A DNA stretch of 64,000 nucleotides from Paraconiothyrium sp. Pb-2020 (lineage: Eukaryota > Ascomycota > Dothideomycetes > Pleosporales > Didymosphaeriaceae). This document shows, piece by piece, positions 1 to 9,839 of this stretch. Under the pieces are notes generated by a model. The model saw nothing but the letters and a program-made list of their open reading frames with translations, ran no database searches and was not told where the DNA came from. Each line of letters opens with the position of its first letter. The stretch's first letter is position 1. The translations under genes were made by a program, and so were the position numbers. The stretch lies in the NCBI GenBank assembly GCA_022419385.1, contig JAJUBI010000001.1:2046001-2110000 (forward strand), given 5' to 3'.

Positions 1-31
1 GCAATCTTTTGGTCAGTCCTCCAGAGTAAGG

Positions 32-779
32 CTAACCATTAGCCCCGTTGGCGTGTTGCTGCTGCCGCTGATCCTTGATCTCATGGAATCCAGCTGTGAT
101 AGCATGCATTGCACTACCACAAGGCTTGTCAGTATGTGTTGGATTTATTAGGCTGTCGAACATTGGATGTATCAACTTACGTGCTTGCGATAGCCAGTAT
201 AAACGTCCCCCAAACCAGGTTGCAAGTCTCATCCCGACTCGCAGTTGGGCTTGTAATGTCGCCCCCATTGTTCCCACTCAGACTAGAAGGATTGTAGCAG
301 TATTTCGGGTCTGCCAGCTCGCCACTCGATCTCGTGAGAGCAGTCACGGCAATGAATGCTCCGACGAACAGGACATCCAACAGTACCCACAACCAACGCA
401 CCTGGCGACCTCCGGCGTTAGCGGTTTTGTTAATCCACCCGAGTAACATGGTAGAGATTGTGTATAGAACAGCGGCAGCAAGAATGCCTTCGACGGCACC
501 GAAACTGCCGGTAACGCTGCGCCGGGTTTTGATCAAATTGACTAGGCGGTACACTTTGTAGAGACGTTGGGAGAAGCCGCCGAAAGAGGCGACGCAGGAC
601 AAGACTTGGAAGACGTGCGTGAAGCGCAGGATCCAGCGGTAACTCTTTCCATACTTCACCTTGTCTGGGACGAAGCGTGTCAAGAGGCCAGTCTGGTCCC
701 TCTTGGTGTCAGTAGGGCTGTCGGCAGGCCCATCGTAGGGGCGGCGGTGGGCGTCGTAGGAGGTGGTAGATGAGCTCAT
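32..779 (-). CDS. MARVEL-domain-like four-helix membrane protein
   Basis: Two exons: 779-181 and 113-32, joined over a 67-nt intron with donor GTAAGT, branch TACTGAC and acceptor TAG. The ATG at 779 opens the MSSSTTSYD reading; the frame is open further upstream, but that stretch has no membrane character. The product is about 226 residues. A hydrophilic N-terminus is followed by four hydrophobic segments, the last in FILAIAST just before the splice, and by a short Gln/Asn-rich cytoplasmic tail (QRQQQHANGANG). The layout fits the MARVEL family of fungal plasma-membrane or vesicle proteins. The loop before the last helix contains two cysteines. No enzymatic motif is visible. The family assignment rests on topology only; the splice join is well supported by phase. 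Confidence 0.7.
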
Positions 780-1746
780 TATTAGAGTGGGATAGAGGCT
801 CTGGATGGCATCGAAGGTTTTCGATCCTCTAAGTTCCACTGTTGTTGAAGGCACGCCAGATAGCAATCTTATACACACGACTGAAGGTGCACCTACGCAA
901 AGTGTGTTCACCGTACGTAGTACAGTATCGTCACTGTTGGCCACCACCTACGTAGACTGAACACGAACAAGGAATGAACTCGAAGCTCAACCGAAATCCA
1001 CCATAGCATATCGCAGCCCTGCAGATTTGTCATGACACCGCGGCCAGTGACAGCCTTATGGTCGCAGAGCCGGCCACACCGATCTACAGAATAATGAGCG
1101 CTGATGTAGCTTAGAAGGACTGCATTGCAGGTGGTGGCAGGTTCACGTGATGTCACACGAAGGACAGGAGCTCTGCAGGATGACATAGATCTATAGTATA
1201 GAGTATGAGTGATGGTGCTCCGTAAGCATGTACGCTAGCTATATGCATCCCGGCGCTCCTGCCACACGTGATGACCTTTGGCGACCTCACCTTAAAAGAG
1301 CCCTTCGCTAGAATAGCACGTGGCACTGAACAAGCACCTCTCTCACGAGAGAACAACAGCATCTGCTTCTTGATCTTTATCCAAGCCCAAAACCTGTAAC
1401 GCACGTCGGATCTTCAAATTATGATAGAACATGGAACCATGCCAGAACAGGCTCAATTGCTTTCCCACGGATACATGTGACGCAGACTCATTCAACATTC
1501 GATTCGTGGAAACCCATGCCATCAATTCGAGTGCAAGAGAGGGAACTAGATCATCCAACTATCTGAGCTCCAACTTGACTCGAGGACTCCGTACTTGGGC
1601 CGAGCTACGCCACGCCGCGGTGCTTGCCACTGATCCGGACTTTGTATATGAAATAGTTGTTGCAAACCTGCAGCCCAATTGCAAAAATAAACATCAGAAT
1701 GAGACTGTGAGGTACCCACGAAGCCCAGAACCTCCCCTACTGCACC
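780..1746. other. Intergenic region, upstream of the MARVEL-like gene
   Basis: About 970 bases between the start of the MARVEL-like gene and the 3' end of the next minus-strand gene. I see no credible coding frame. It must contain the promoter of the MARVEL-like gene; a CACGTGATG element sits near 1265, and stretches near 1190-1220 are rich in TATAG/TATAC. Confidence 0.6.
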
Positions 1747-3498
1747 TTATCGACCTCCTTCATTGCTCTGCCTTCCACCACCGACCTCATCCCGATTGAT
1801 TTCCATGATTTTGCGCAAGTCCTTGATATGTTTGCCGAACTCACCCCAAGCCACCAAATCCATATTAATGGTGACATCGTGAATCTTTTTGCTGACCGCA
1901 CTGAGAGTGTCGTATTTCCTCTTGATTTTTAGGAACATGTTGCGGACGTTTGATGTCTTCATCTCGTCAGGGGCGTGGATAGACGAGGAGAGTGTTAAAG
2001 CAGGTGAAAGTGGCCGCTCCAAAGGCCTTTCGGACTTGGCGCGGTCTTCTTGGAAACAGTGGTCTCGTCGTCGTTTCAGGTTCTCGATCTCTTGACTCAA
2101 TGCAATATTCTTCGCTTCAAGTGCTTTTACAGACTCCTCTGTATCCACGAATACCTCTCTTTGATCGAGACTCTTCATCAGTTGCTCATGTGCAGCCTTC
2201 TCTACCTTGAGCTGATCTTTAAGCGACCGGTTCTCCGTTTCCAAGACCGTGATTTTTTGAGCCTTCTCGTCGTCTTGTGCCGTAATCGTGCGCTGGATAT
2301 CATCAAGAATTGTCCTTGTTTCTTGGCTCTGTGCTTCTGATTGAGACTCATGCACACGCTGACTTTGATGTAGTCTTGTCTCGTATTCCTGTCGCATTTT
2401 AATGTTCTGAGTCTCATGGTCCCGCATAGTCTGGTCCGTTGTAGCCTCATGCTCGCGTCGCAATTCCGCCATCATAGAGGCATGATCTTGTTGCATTCGT
2501 CGTACCTTGGCATCGTGCTCGAGTTTGACAGTCTCGATTCTAGCCTCGTAGTCTCGTTTGCGATTTACCATCTCACTCTCCAATTGTGTTACTCGCTTAG
2601 CATCTGAGTTCAAGCCTGCGATGCTCTTTTGATATTGGATGAAATTCTGAGAGGCCGATCTGGTACATCGCTCGTCTGGAGTGATGAGTGAAAGTGTCTG
2701 GTCTTGGTCTTCACTAGTGTTCACCGTACTTTCATTGGAGTTCTTCGACGCGAATAATCGAGTGCTACGCGGATTTCGTATACCAAGTCCTTCAAAAAAG
2801 CCCTTCCGCTCTATTACCTCGTTTTTTAGGGTCTCTTGGACAATATCCACCTGTTTGGATAATAAATTCTCATCATCCTCGTCCTCGAGGGATATTGGTG
2901 TCTGATACGATCCCTCCTCCCAGGGAACACGGTGCGCACCCCCTTGATTGAATTTCTGTACTTTGATAGGGCGCTCTGTAAGTTCTTCTTCTCTATATTG
3001 TGGCGTGCTCCTCTTGCGCGGAATGACGGATCTAACGGACTTCTTCTTCTTAGTTGAGCTCCTCCGTGACTTCGTCATACCTTTCTTCCTACTTACCGGA
3101 GGCGCCCTGGCCTGTGCTATTTTCAGCATCTTCCCGCTTCCTTCACCGAAAGTGACAGATTCGCGCTGATGTCTTTCCGATGTGCTCCGCCGCCTGGTCT
3201 GAGTCTCGATCACTGTAACACTGCCGCGCTCTTCCTCACTGCTTGACCCAGAGTTCTTGTTGAAGTAATCTGGGGTTCTGTTGCGAAGGCTCCGTTGTGT
3301 AGCGGGTCGCGCTTCGTGCTGTTGCGATCTAGCAGGAAGGAGATTGTTCCAAAGTTCAGGTCCCCAAAGCGGCGTCGATAAGAAGTGGAGTGAAGGCTGT
3401 TGTTCATTGGAATGAGATACGGATGAGAATAATGAACCACGACGTGTCGATCTCCGAGTAGAGCTGGATCGATGTTTGCTATGAGGAGAGGGCGACAT
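1747..3498 (-). CDS. Coiled-coil protein of unknown function
   Basis: A single open frame of 583 residues from an ATG at 3498; no convincing intron is needed. The first ~200 residues are Ser/Arg/Lys-rich and probably disordered, with basic clusters such as KSRRSSTKKKKS that could act as nuclear localisation signals. Residues from about 290 to 470 are a long charged heptad-type coiled coil with repeated RREHEATT-like segments. The last ~60 residues form a more compact basic segment (FLKIKRKYDTLSAVSKKI, then FGKHIKDLRKIM). I do not recognise the family. The architecture suggests a nuclear or chromosome-associated structural protein, but this is inference only. Confidence 0.75.
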   Translation of the reverse strand: MSPSPHSKHRSSSTRRSTRRGSLFSSVSHSNEQQPSLHFLSTPLWGPELWNNLLPARSQQHEARPATQRSLRNRTPDYFNKNSGSSSEEERGSVTVIETQTRRRSTSERHQRESVTFGEGSGKMLKIAQARAPPVSRKKGMTKSRRSSTKKKKSVRSVIPRKRSTPQYREEELTERPIKVQKFNQGGAHRVPWEEGSYQTPISLEDEDDENLLSKQVDIVQETLKNEVIERKGFFEGLGIRNPRSTRLFASKNSNESTVNTSEDQDQTLSLITPDERCTRSASQNFIQYQKSIAGLNSDAKRVTQLESEMVNRKRDYEARIETVKLEHDAKVRRMQQDHASMMAELRREHEATTDQTMRDHETQNIKMRQEYETRLHQSQRVHESQSEAQSQETRTILDDIQRTITAQDDEKAQKITVLETENRSLKDQLKVEKAAHEQLMKSLDQREVFVDTEESVKALEAKNIALSQEIENLKRRRDHCFQEDRAKSERPLERPLSPALTLSSSIHAPDEMKTSNVRNMFLKIKRKYDTLSAVSKKIHDVTINMDLVAWGEFGKHIKDLRKIMEINRDEVGGGRQSNEGGR

Positions 3499-4447
3499 AT
3501 TAGAGCTTAGATTAGGAATCTACCGACGATCATACAGTCTATATCGTGCGCAGCGACGCGTTTCTTACACCGTGACATGCAAAGGGGAGCACTCGAAGCC
3601 AGAGTGACTTACAGTATGGTGAGAGAACCGCTTTCGAGCTGAGGGTGCCTAGCAGTTGTACGCAGTTGAAGCTGAGAGTCGGTTTTGAATGAGTAGTATA
3701 TTGTATATACGATTTCTCTCCAAAGCGGGAAGTCTTCTGGGCAGAAGATTTGGTGGCAATGTTCTAATCTGCCGTACGGAATCGCTTGGTCCCACAGAAG
3801 AGGGTCATCTGATGCCTAGGTTGCTGCTCGGAATCGCCGCGGGTCCTAGAGTGGTGTGGTGTACGTGATCGAAGTAAGTGGCTGTGTGAACTGGGCGACC
3901 TATTGGCAAACGGGAGGTGGTAGCGAGAGCGGCGCTAGCGGAAGTTGAGTCCGCTAGGGCAATCGTAAGTGAAAGAATAGTGCGGAGTGGACGAGGTTTT
4001 GAGGTCAAGTTTGACAATTAGGTAGCCGCATCCTATACTGCTATCTAAACTGGAATTCAGGTGTCGAGATACAGTAGTTGTCACGGTTGAGTATTGCTCG
4101 CATGGCTGCTCTTAAAGCTTATGCTGCAGCAGGACAAAAACATAACAGTGAGGGGGTAGTTTGCACGTACCATGTCATATACTTATCTCTTGAACGTTAT
4201 GAATGCAACACCGTCTGCCCACGCATGCGCTGCATCCTGAGGATCCGTCATTGACCCTAGCACACCATAGGTGGCCCTCTACGTGCAATTCGTCTCTGAT
4301 ACCCTATATCATACTGAAGACGCCGGTCCTCGCCTAGTGGGTTTGCTCCATCCAGCTACAATAATCATACGTAATACATAGTAAGAACGACGCGCCTCAT
4401 AACCACAACCACACAAAAACGCCAAAAACACCCCAGACGATGCAATA
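3499..4447. other. Intergenic region, 5' flank of the coiled-coil gene
   Basis: Roughly 950 bases between the coiled-coil gene start and the end of the Mto1/ApsB gene. No coding frame on either strand looks real. It should hold the promoter of the coiled-coil gene and the 3' untranslated end of the following minus-strand gene. Confidence 0.55.
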
Positions 4448-7400
4448 TTAATACACATCCTCTCCTTGCCCCAAGTTACTCTGACTGGCACTCCGGCTGC
4501 CCGCCAGGCTGCCCGCCACAGACTGAACAATGCTCCCACTTCGCTCGCGCTCCCTCTCAAGCATACCCCGCAATTCAGCGTTCTCCTCGACCTTCTGCTC
4601 GAGTCTCTTCCTAGCACCGCTGCGATCCAGCAGCCTCGCCTCACGCTCAGCCTTCAGTCGCCGCTCCAGCTCCTTTAGCCTGTGAATCCATTTCTGCTCG
4701 TTGTGTTGCAAAGGCCCTGCTTGTGGATACGGATGATCCGGCGACTGGTTTTGCATACCTTCGACGGCGGATGTAGAGTGGTGGCGGAGTAGCGTTGCTG
4801 CCACACTGGCGCGCTTGGAGCTGGGGGAGCCGGCGCGGGAGCCTCCTGGTGAAACCTGGGTTGTCACTTGAATGGCGCGGAGGGTCTGCACCTCTGTACG
4901 GAGGGTCTTATTCTCCTGTCGGAGCTTGTTAAGCTCTTGCGTGTTGAGTTCGACAATGCCGCCGCGGACGGTGCTCGGTCGGCCGATGGAGTCTCGTTGG
5001 GCGCGTACCAGCTTCTCTACCTGGTCGAGACGTTTTATCCTAACGTCGAGGGTGTGCTCGAGTGTTTGGTAGTCGCGGATAAGATCCTTCTCTAGGCTGC
5101 GTATTCGTTGGCGGAAGCCGCCGATGATGCCTTCGACGTACTTTACAGCGAGGATGAGGTTCTTGTTGAATCCTTGGATGTTTCTTGATATAACTTCCAT
5201 GGACGGCAACTCACCATTAATGAGGCTGTGGTTGCGCGCCCACTCCCCACCACACAGAGTTGAAAGGCGATTCCAGAGAGCGTAGAGCAAGTTGTTCCGC
5301 TCTAGGAGCTCGTCCCGATACTTCTTCTCCAAATTGTGTAGTTTCTGTCGGTCTTGGCTACGAAGCGTCTCGAGCTCCAGTACCCTCGTTTCGTGTTGCT
5401 GGATGCTCCTAGTGACGGACTGATGCCCGCGTTTGGCGTTCTCAAAAGAGGTCTGGTCCTGTCGGCGGGCTTGTCTCTCCTTCTCGAGCATATCAGACAA
5501 ACGGCGACTCTCCAGGCCGGTGCTTTCCAGTAGCGCATCACGGTTGCGAAGAAGCCTGTCTTTCTCTGCGAGATCTTGCCTTGAATTATCCAACTCTTGC
5601 CGAGTGGCTTCAAAGTCACGCTGCAGTTTCTGAATGTCCTGCATGATGCTGTTAGAGTTGAATCTAGCCATTGTGGAGGTGACACTTACCTTCAACAAAC
5701 TGGCCCTGGTACCGTTGAGGTTGCCTAGGGCATCGCGGAGATTGCTCTCAAGCTCGTCTAGCCGCTGCTTCCACTGAGCTGCTTCCACTTCTTTACCCGA
5801 AAGACTCTTGCGAAGTTTCCTGTTCTCGTCCTTCAGCTTCGCTAGCTGTGTGTTCAATTCGCTAACGACCTTGTCAACCTCTTGTTTCTCTTGAGTCTCC
5901 AAGACATCGCGTTGACGTCTTTCTTCAGCAATGCGCTCTTCCAATTCACGATATCGTTCTTTCTCATCTTGATTTGTGATCTGTGCCGCGTTCAGCATCG
6001 ACTCAAGCTCACCAATCTTGATCTTATCACCCTCCTGTTCTTCGCGAAGAAAGTCAATCTCGCCTTGACAGGATTCGAGCTGTATGTCGAGCTTCTCATT
6101 CTTGGCTTTCTCGTCCGCAAGCAGCTTGTCTTGCCTGACCAGCTCCTGATTCGCGTCTTCAAGCTCAGACTCTAGCTGCTGGATCTTGCGCATGCTGGCG
6201 TCTCGGTCGTCCTCGAGCTGCACCAAACTTTCGCTGACACTCTTCATCTCCTGCTGCAATGCATTGAAATCTTCAGTGATGTTCTCAAGCTCAATCAGGA
6301 GACGGTTGCACTCGTGTTCCTTTTGCTCGATCTCGGCTTCGAGCCTTTGGATTGTCGATAGTGCCTGTTGCCTGACGTCTTCGCATTCCTGTTCCTTCTC
6401 TTCTAGACCTTGAAGAATCTCATCTCGTTCGTTCGACAGCGCTTGCAAGTCTTCGGTAGAAGCATCGAGCTCTCTTTGCAGTTCTTGCACCTTGAGTTCG
6501 GTCTGCTCGAGAAGGTCCAGATGACCGATAAGCTGGTCATCAAGCTCTTTGTACTGAAGTTTGGTCTGGGAAAGTTCGTCGCGGAGAGAAGCGCATTTGG
6601 CTTCAAGATCGTCGCGTTCTTGATCGCGTGCAGGGTCGCTGATTTGAGTAGCACGCGTATCTCTACTGCCCCGTGAAACGGATCGTTGGTGATTGCGGGA
6701 AATCGACCGCTCTAGGATGCTATCGCCCGCAATAGAATGGACGTCGCCTCTGCGGATGGTGAGTTTGAGACCTTCGTTCTCCTCTCGTAATCGTTGATTT
6801 TCCCGGTTACGAGAAGTGAGCATCGATGCTTGGGCGTGAAGGTCACGCTGTAGCTTCTCGTTGTCAACCTGCAAATGCTCCACCAACGTACCGCTGGTGC
6901 CACCCACAGAGGAAATGGTCTGTTGTTCGTTGATATCCGATCCGGCATTCGAGCGGGTGGTTATTGTTGTACGTAGGTGCCGATTGCTATACACGTGCTT
7001 GATGTGGTTGTTGGTTGTGGAGTGTTGTTGTTGTTGTTGTTGCGAAAACTGGTCTTCACGGAGACGCTGCACTTCTTTCAGGAGCTGATCGCGCTCAGCT
7101 TCTGCCTGCGCGAACCGGCTTTCCGCTTGCTCGCGTCGGGCTCGTTCGTTTTCGAAATCTTCTTTCCACATGTTCATGGCCTCGGTGACACCTGCCGAAC
7201 CATCCGAGGCACCCTTTTCGTTCATAGTTCTGATGTAGTCGGCCATGCGTCTGTTATCGGCCTCCTTTTGCAGCGCTTCTTCTCTCCATTGTTCGATAGT
7301 CGTTTCTGTTGTCTCGAGGCTCTCTCGCAGGAACTCAATTTCTTCTTCGAGCGCAGATCTTGAGACGTCACCGTCGCTCCTATCCTCCTCATCCCCACTG

Positions 7401-9130
7401 GTAGGCTCTTTGGTCGTCACCCCATCATCATGTGCTTTCAGTCTCCTCTCCAGATCGCGAAGTCTCTTGCGCAGTGACTGATTTTCTTTCTTCTCATTCG
7501 CAAGGTCCGTTTGCAGCTGTACGTTTTTATTGATCGTCTCCTGCACATTTTCATCGGACCTGTTCTGGAGTGCCTGGTCGAGGAAATGAATCTTGAGCTT
7601 AAGGTCGAAATTCTCTTTGCTCAACTTGTCAATCTTACTGTTCTGTTCTTTGAGTGTCAAGTTATGCTTGTTTCGAGTGTATGGAGTCGCCATATGTCGT
7701 TTCTTCGGCGAATCGCCATGTTTTTGTCGAAATTCGCGCGCGACGGTGTCCGGGACTTGAATGTCTTGAACATGCCTAGCAATGACCGTATCAGTAGGAG
7801 GTATGATCTTTACGTTTGGAGCGCGTGGTGTCTCTGGAGGGGTTGTGGAGCCAGGCACCTCTTCCTCTAATGGTCCTAAGCTGGTGTCCTGGTGTAGAAG
7901 ACCAGAGAGGGAATTCGAACTGATGCTTCGCATCTTATCCCAGGGATTGGTGTCACTATACCCAGACATTGAAGATGCAATACTCCCGAGACTTGGTAAC
8001 CTTGACAATTCGATGTTGCGCGGGCCGGAGGAACGTCGTGCTGAGCCGCCTGATTGTAGAGCATAGTCTGCACCGAGACTGACGGTACTACCATTGTCCC
8101 CAGAAATGTTGGAGAGGTTGGTAAGTGAGGACAGCGATGATCGCTGGCTGGAAGTGCGTGTTGACAAGAAGCTCGGCCGTTTACCGACCTTCAAAGCAGT
8201 CGGCGGGGCTTGCGACAGGGACGACTGCACGTTCTCCATGCTGAACTCGTGGTTATCTGTGAATGAGGAGTCTTCATCCTCACCAGTGGCAGCGGTAAAG
8301 TCCGGTGGTGCCTTCACCGTGGAGGCACTCGAAGTTGGCCGGTGCGCATCGTCGTGTTCTCTCGGGGGTCGCAAATCGGGTAGTTCTGGCAACACTGATA
8401 CATCTTGCTCGGATTGTTCTTCGGCGCTTGCAGTCGTAAGGAACTCATTTCTTCCCTCGTCTACTGACTGTTCTTTATTTGTCCTTTCTAATGACTTATT
8501 GCGTCGTCTTGCAGCATCAGCCGACGGCGACGAAGGCATGACGTCGGATGTGGAGATGCCAGAATCTATCGAGTCGTCAATTATATCCGACCGTCGCACT
8601 GCTGGTGTCTTGTAGGCACCTGCAGGCGTTGGTGGCTCGTCTGACAGGATGGATGAATCGCCCTCACGAGAATCGTGGAACGGAGTCGGTGGCTCTGCCT
8701 TCTTCTCGACTTCGCCTGCTTTAGACGTTGGTCGCGAGTGCCCTGGAGAGCCTCCAAACAGGTAAGTGTCGTCGGCGCCAGCTGCTGCGCGAGGTGGCGC
8801 GTCCGCGGTGATCGATGCCTCGGGCTCAATGAGAAAGCTCGATTCCATGTCCAGAAGTCGGCGCTCCATGAGTGCGCTATCGTCGCCTTGTCCCTGGCTG
8901 TCTCCAACGTTGTCGAGCTGGAGGAAGCTGTCCTCATCGTCGGCGGGTAGTGGAGGCAGGTCGGCGTCGGGGGTATCGAAGGATCGCACATCTTCAGCGT
9001 CGGATATATCATGCATCAGACCCTTTTCGTGTGCGGACTGGAGTACAAATAGAGAGGGTTTCGTCTCCAGCTTATGTGTTTGCGGCGCATCAGCCGTCGA
9101 CAGGGCCGCATCCTCGTTCACGGACGCCAT
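4448..9130 (-). CDS. mto1: Mto1/ApsB-type microtubule organising centre protein
   Basis: One long frame of 1560 codons starting at ATG 9130 and probably interrupted by one 51-nt in-frame intron at 5639-5689 (GTAAGT donor, CTCTAAC branch, CAG acceptor), giving about 1543 residues. Residues 1-470 are acidic, Ser/Thr-rich and disordered. Around 485-560 lies a centrosomin motif 1-like segment (LTLKEQNSKIDKLSKENFDL) that in this family recruits gamma-tubulin complexes. A very long coiled coil follows to about 1400. Near the C-terminus a basic helix (WIHRLKELERRLKAEREAR) matches the Mto2-binding region of S. pombe Mto1 and Aspergillus ApsB. A short polyglutamine tract lies at 7024-7042. The protein should nucleate cytoplasmic microtubules at spindle pole bodies and septa. 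Confidence 0.88.
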   Translation of the reverse strand: MASVNEDAALSTADAPQTHKLETKPSLFVLQSAHEKGLMHDISDAEDVRSFDTPDADLPPLPADDEDSFLQLDNVGDSQGQGDDSALMERRLLDMESSFLIEPEASITADAPPRAAAGADDTYLFGGSPGHSRPTSKAGEVEKKAEPPTPFHDSREGDSSILSDEPPTPAGAYKTPAVRRSDIIDDSIDSGISTSDVMPSSPSADAARRRNKSLERTNKEQSVDEGRNEFLTTASAEEQSEQDVSVLPELPDLRPPREHDDAHRPTSSASTVKAPPDFTAATGEDEDSSFTDNHEFSMENVQSSLSQAPPTALKVGKRPSFLSTRTSSQRSSLSSLTNLSNISGDNGSTVSLGADYALQSGGSARRSSGPRNIELSRLPSLGSIASSMSGYSDTNPWDKMRSISSNSLSGLLHQDTSLGPLEEEVPGSTTPPETPRAPNVKIIPPTDTVIARHVQDIQVPDTVAREFRQKHGDSPKKRHMATPYTRNKHNLTLKEQNSKIDKLSKENFDLKLKIHFLDQALQNRSDENVQETINKNVQLQTDLANEKKENQSLRKRLRDLERRLKAHDDGVTTKEPTSGDEEDRSDGDVSRSALEEEIEFLRESLETTETTIEQWREEALQKEADNRRMADYIRTMNEKGASDGSAGVTEAMNMWKEDFENERARREQAESRFAQAEAERDQLLKEVQRLREDQFSQQQQQQHSTTNNHIKHVYSNRHLRTTITTRSNAGSDINEQQTISSVGGTSGTLVEHLQVDNEKLQRDLHAQASMLTSRNRENQRLREENEGLKLTIRRGDVHSIAGDSILERSISRNHQRSVSRGSRDTRATQISDPARDQERDDLEAKCASLRDELSQTKLQYKELDDQLIGHLDLLEQTELKVQELQRELDASTEDLQALSNERDEILQGLEEKEQECEDVRQQALSTIQRLEAEIEQKEHECNRLLIELENITEDFNALQQEMKSVSESLVQLEDDRDASMRKIQQLESELEDANQELVRQDKLLADEKAKNEKLDIQLESCQGEIDFLREEQEGDKIKIGELESMLNAAQITNQDEKERYRELEERIAEERRQRDVLETQEKQEVDKVVSELNTQLAKLKDENRKLRKSLSGKEVEAAQWKQRLDELESNLRDALGNLNGTRASLLKVSVTSTMARFNSNSIMQDIQKLQRDFEATRQELDNSRQDLAEKDRLLRNRDALLESTGLESRRLSDMLEKERQARRQDQTSFENAKRGHQSVTRSIQQHETRVLELETLRSQDRQKLHNLEKKYRDELLERNNLLYALWNRLSTLCGGEWARNHSLINGELPSMEVISRNIQGFNKNLILAVKYVEGIIGGFRQRIRSLEKDLIRDYQTLEHTLDVRIKRLDQVEKLVRAQRDSIGRPSTVRGGIVELNTQELNKLRQENKTLRTEVQTLRAIQVTTQVSPGGSRAGSPSSKRASVAATLLRHHSTSAVEGMQNQSPDHPYPQAGPLQHNEQKWIHRLKELERRLKAEREARLLDRSGARKRLEQKVEENAELRGMLERERERSGSIVQSVAGSLAGSRSASQSNLGQGEDVY
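7024..7042. repeat. GTT trinucleotide tract encoding polyglutamine in Mto1/ApsB
   Basis: Six GTT units on the plus strand encode a run of CAA codons for glutamine on the minus strand, inside the coiled-coil region of the Mto1/ApsB protein. It is a likely site of length variation between strains. Confidence 0.85.
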
Positions 9131-9839
9131 AGCGGGCGGGTGGCGCTTGGGGTTGAGTGTCGTCGCGTGTGTATTGAGTCCTCCGGGACGTGGCCATTAG
9201 CATGATTAGAGGCGTGCTGGGGCTTGGGAAGCTGGTCAGCGCTGCGATACCCCTGCCTGCAGTGACAGCGAAACGCGCCTGCCTCGCGTGTTGTTGTAGG
9301 TCCGTGCGCACCCGGCGGGAGCGTTGTACACATGTCGTCAGAGCAATCGTTGCGATCTGTCAGACCCCTATCATGTGGCAAGCTTCTGACGAACCTTAGA
9401 CGGAGTCACCAATGCACATGTCCACAAGCACGCTCCGCAACGACGGCTATAGTAATACGACACGAACACATTACTCTCTTCTCAACATCCTCTTCTTTCC
9501 TTCAGTCTGTCTATGTGTCGTTCACCCTGTCGCGATGAACGGTACTATCTACAGTGAACAGCCTTCGAATATAATGACAACGAACGAAAGAGATATAAGA
9601 AAACAGCCCGCCTGGGCAATGCATAAATTTGACATTGTCCAAATGCCTTTCCTGAATCCTGTATCCAGTCCATACATGCCCGTGTGCTCCGCCGACCATG
9701 TATCCGGCCGCCGTGTATCCCAGAGCAGAAACGAAATTCGTCATTCGTAACGTCATAACAGAGCGAAAACAAATCAACAACAAGAGCCAATATACATGGC
9801 AGGAAGCATAATAGTAAAGGAAAGAAAATATCAAGCGTG
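9131..9839. other. Intergenic region, promoter of mto1/apsB
   Basis: About 710 bases between the Mto1/ApsB start and the 3' end of the next minus-strand gene. The half near 9130-9400 is GC-rich and the half near 9470-9830 is AT-richer. No supported coding frame is present. It should carry the mto1 promoter and the terminator of the neighbouring gene. Confidence 0.55.

Noticed and set aside
8094..8615. Plus-strand frame of 173 codons opposite mto1/apsB
   Set aside because: Serine/aspartate-rich shadow of a repetitive coding strand with no family-like features.
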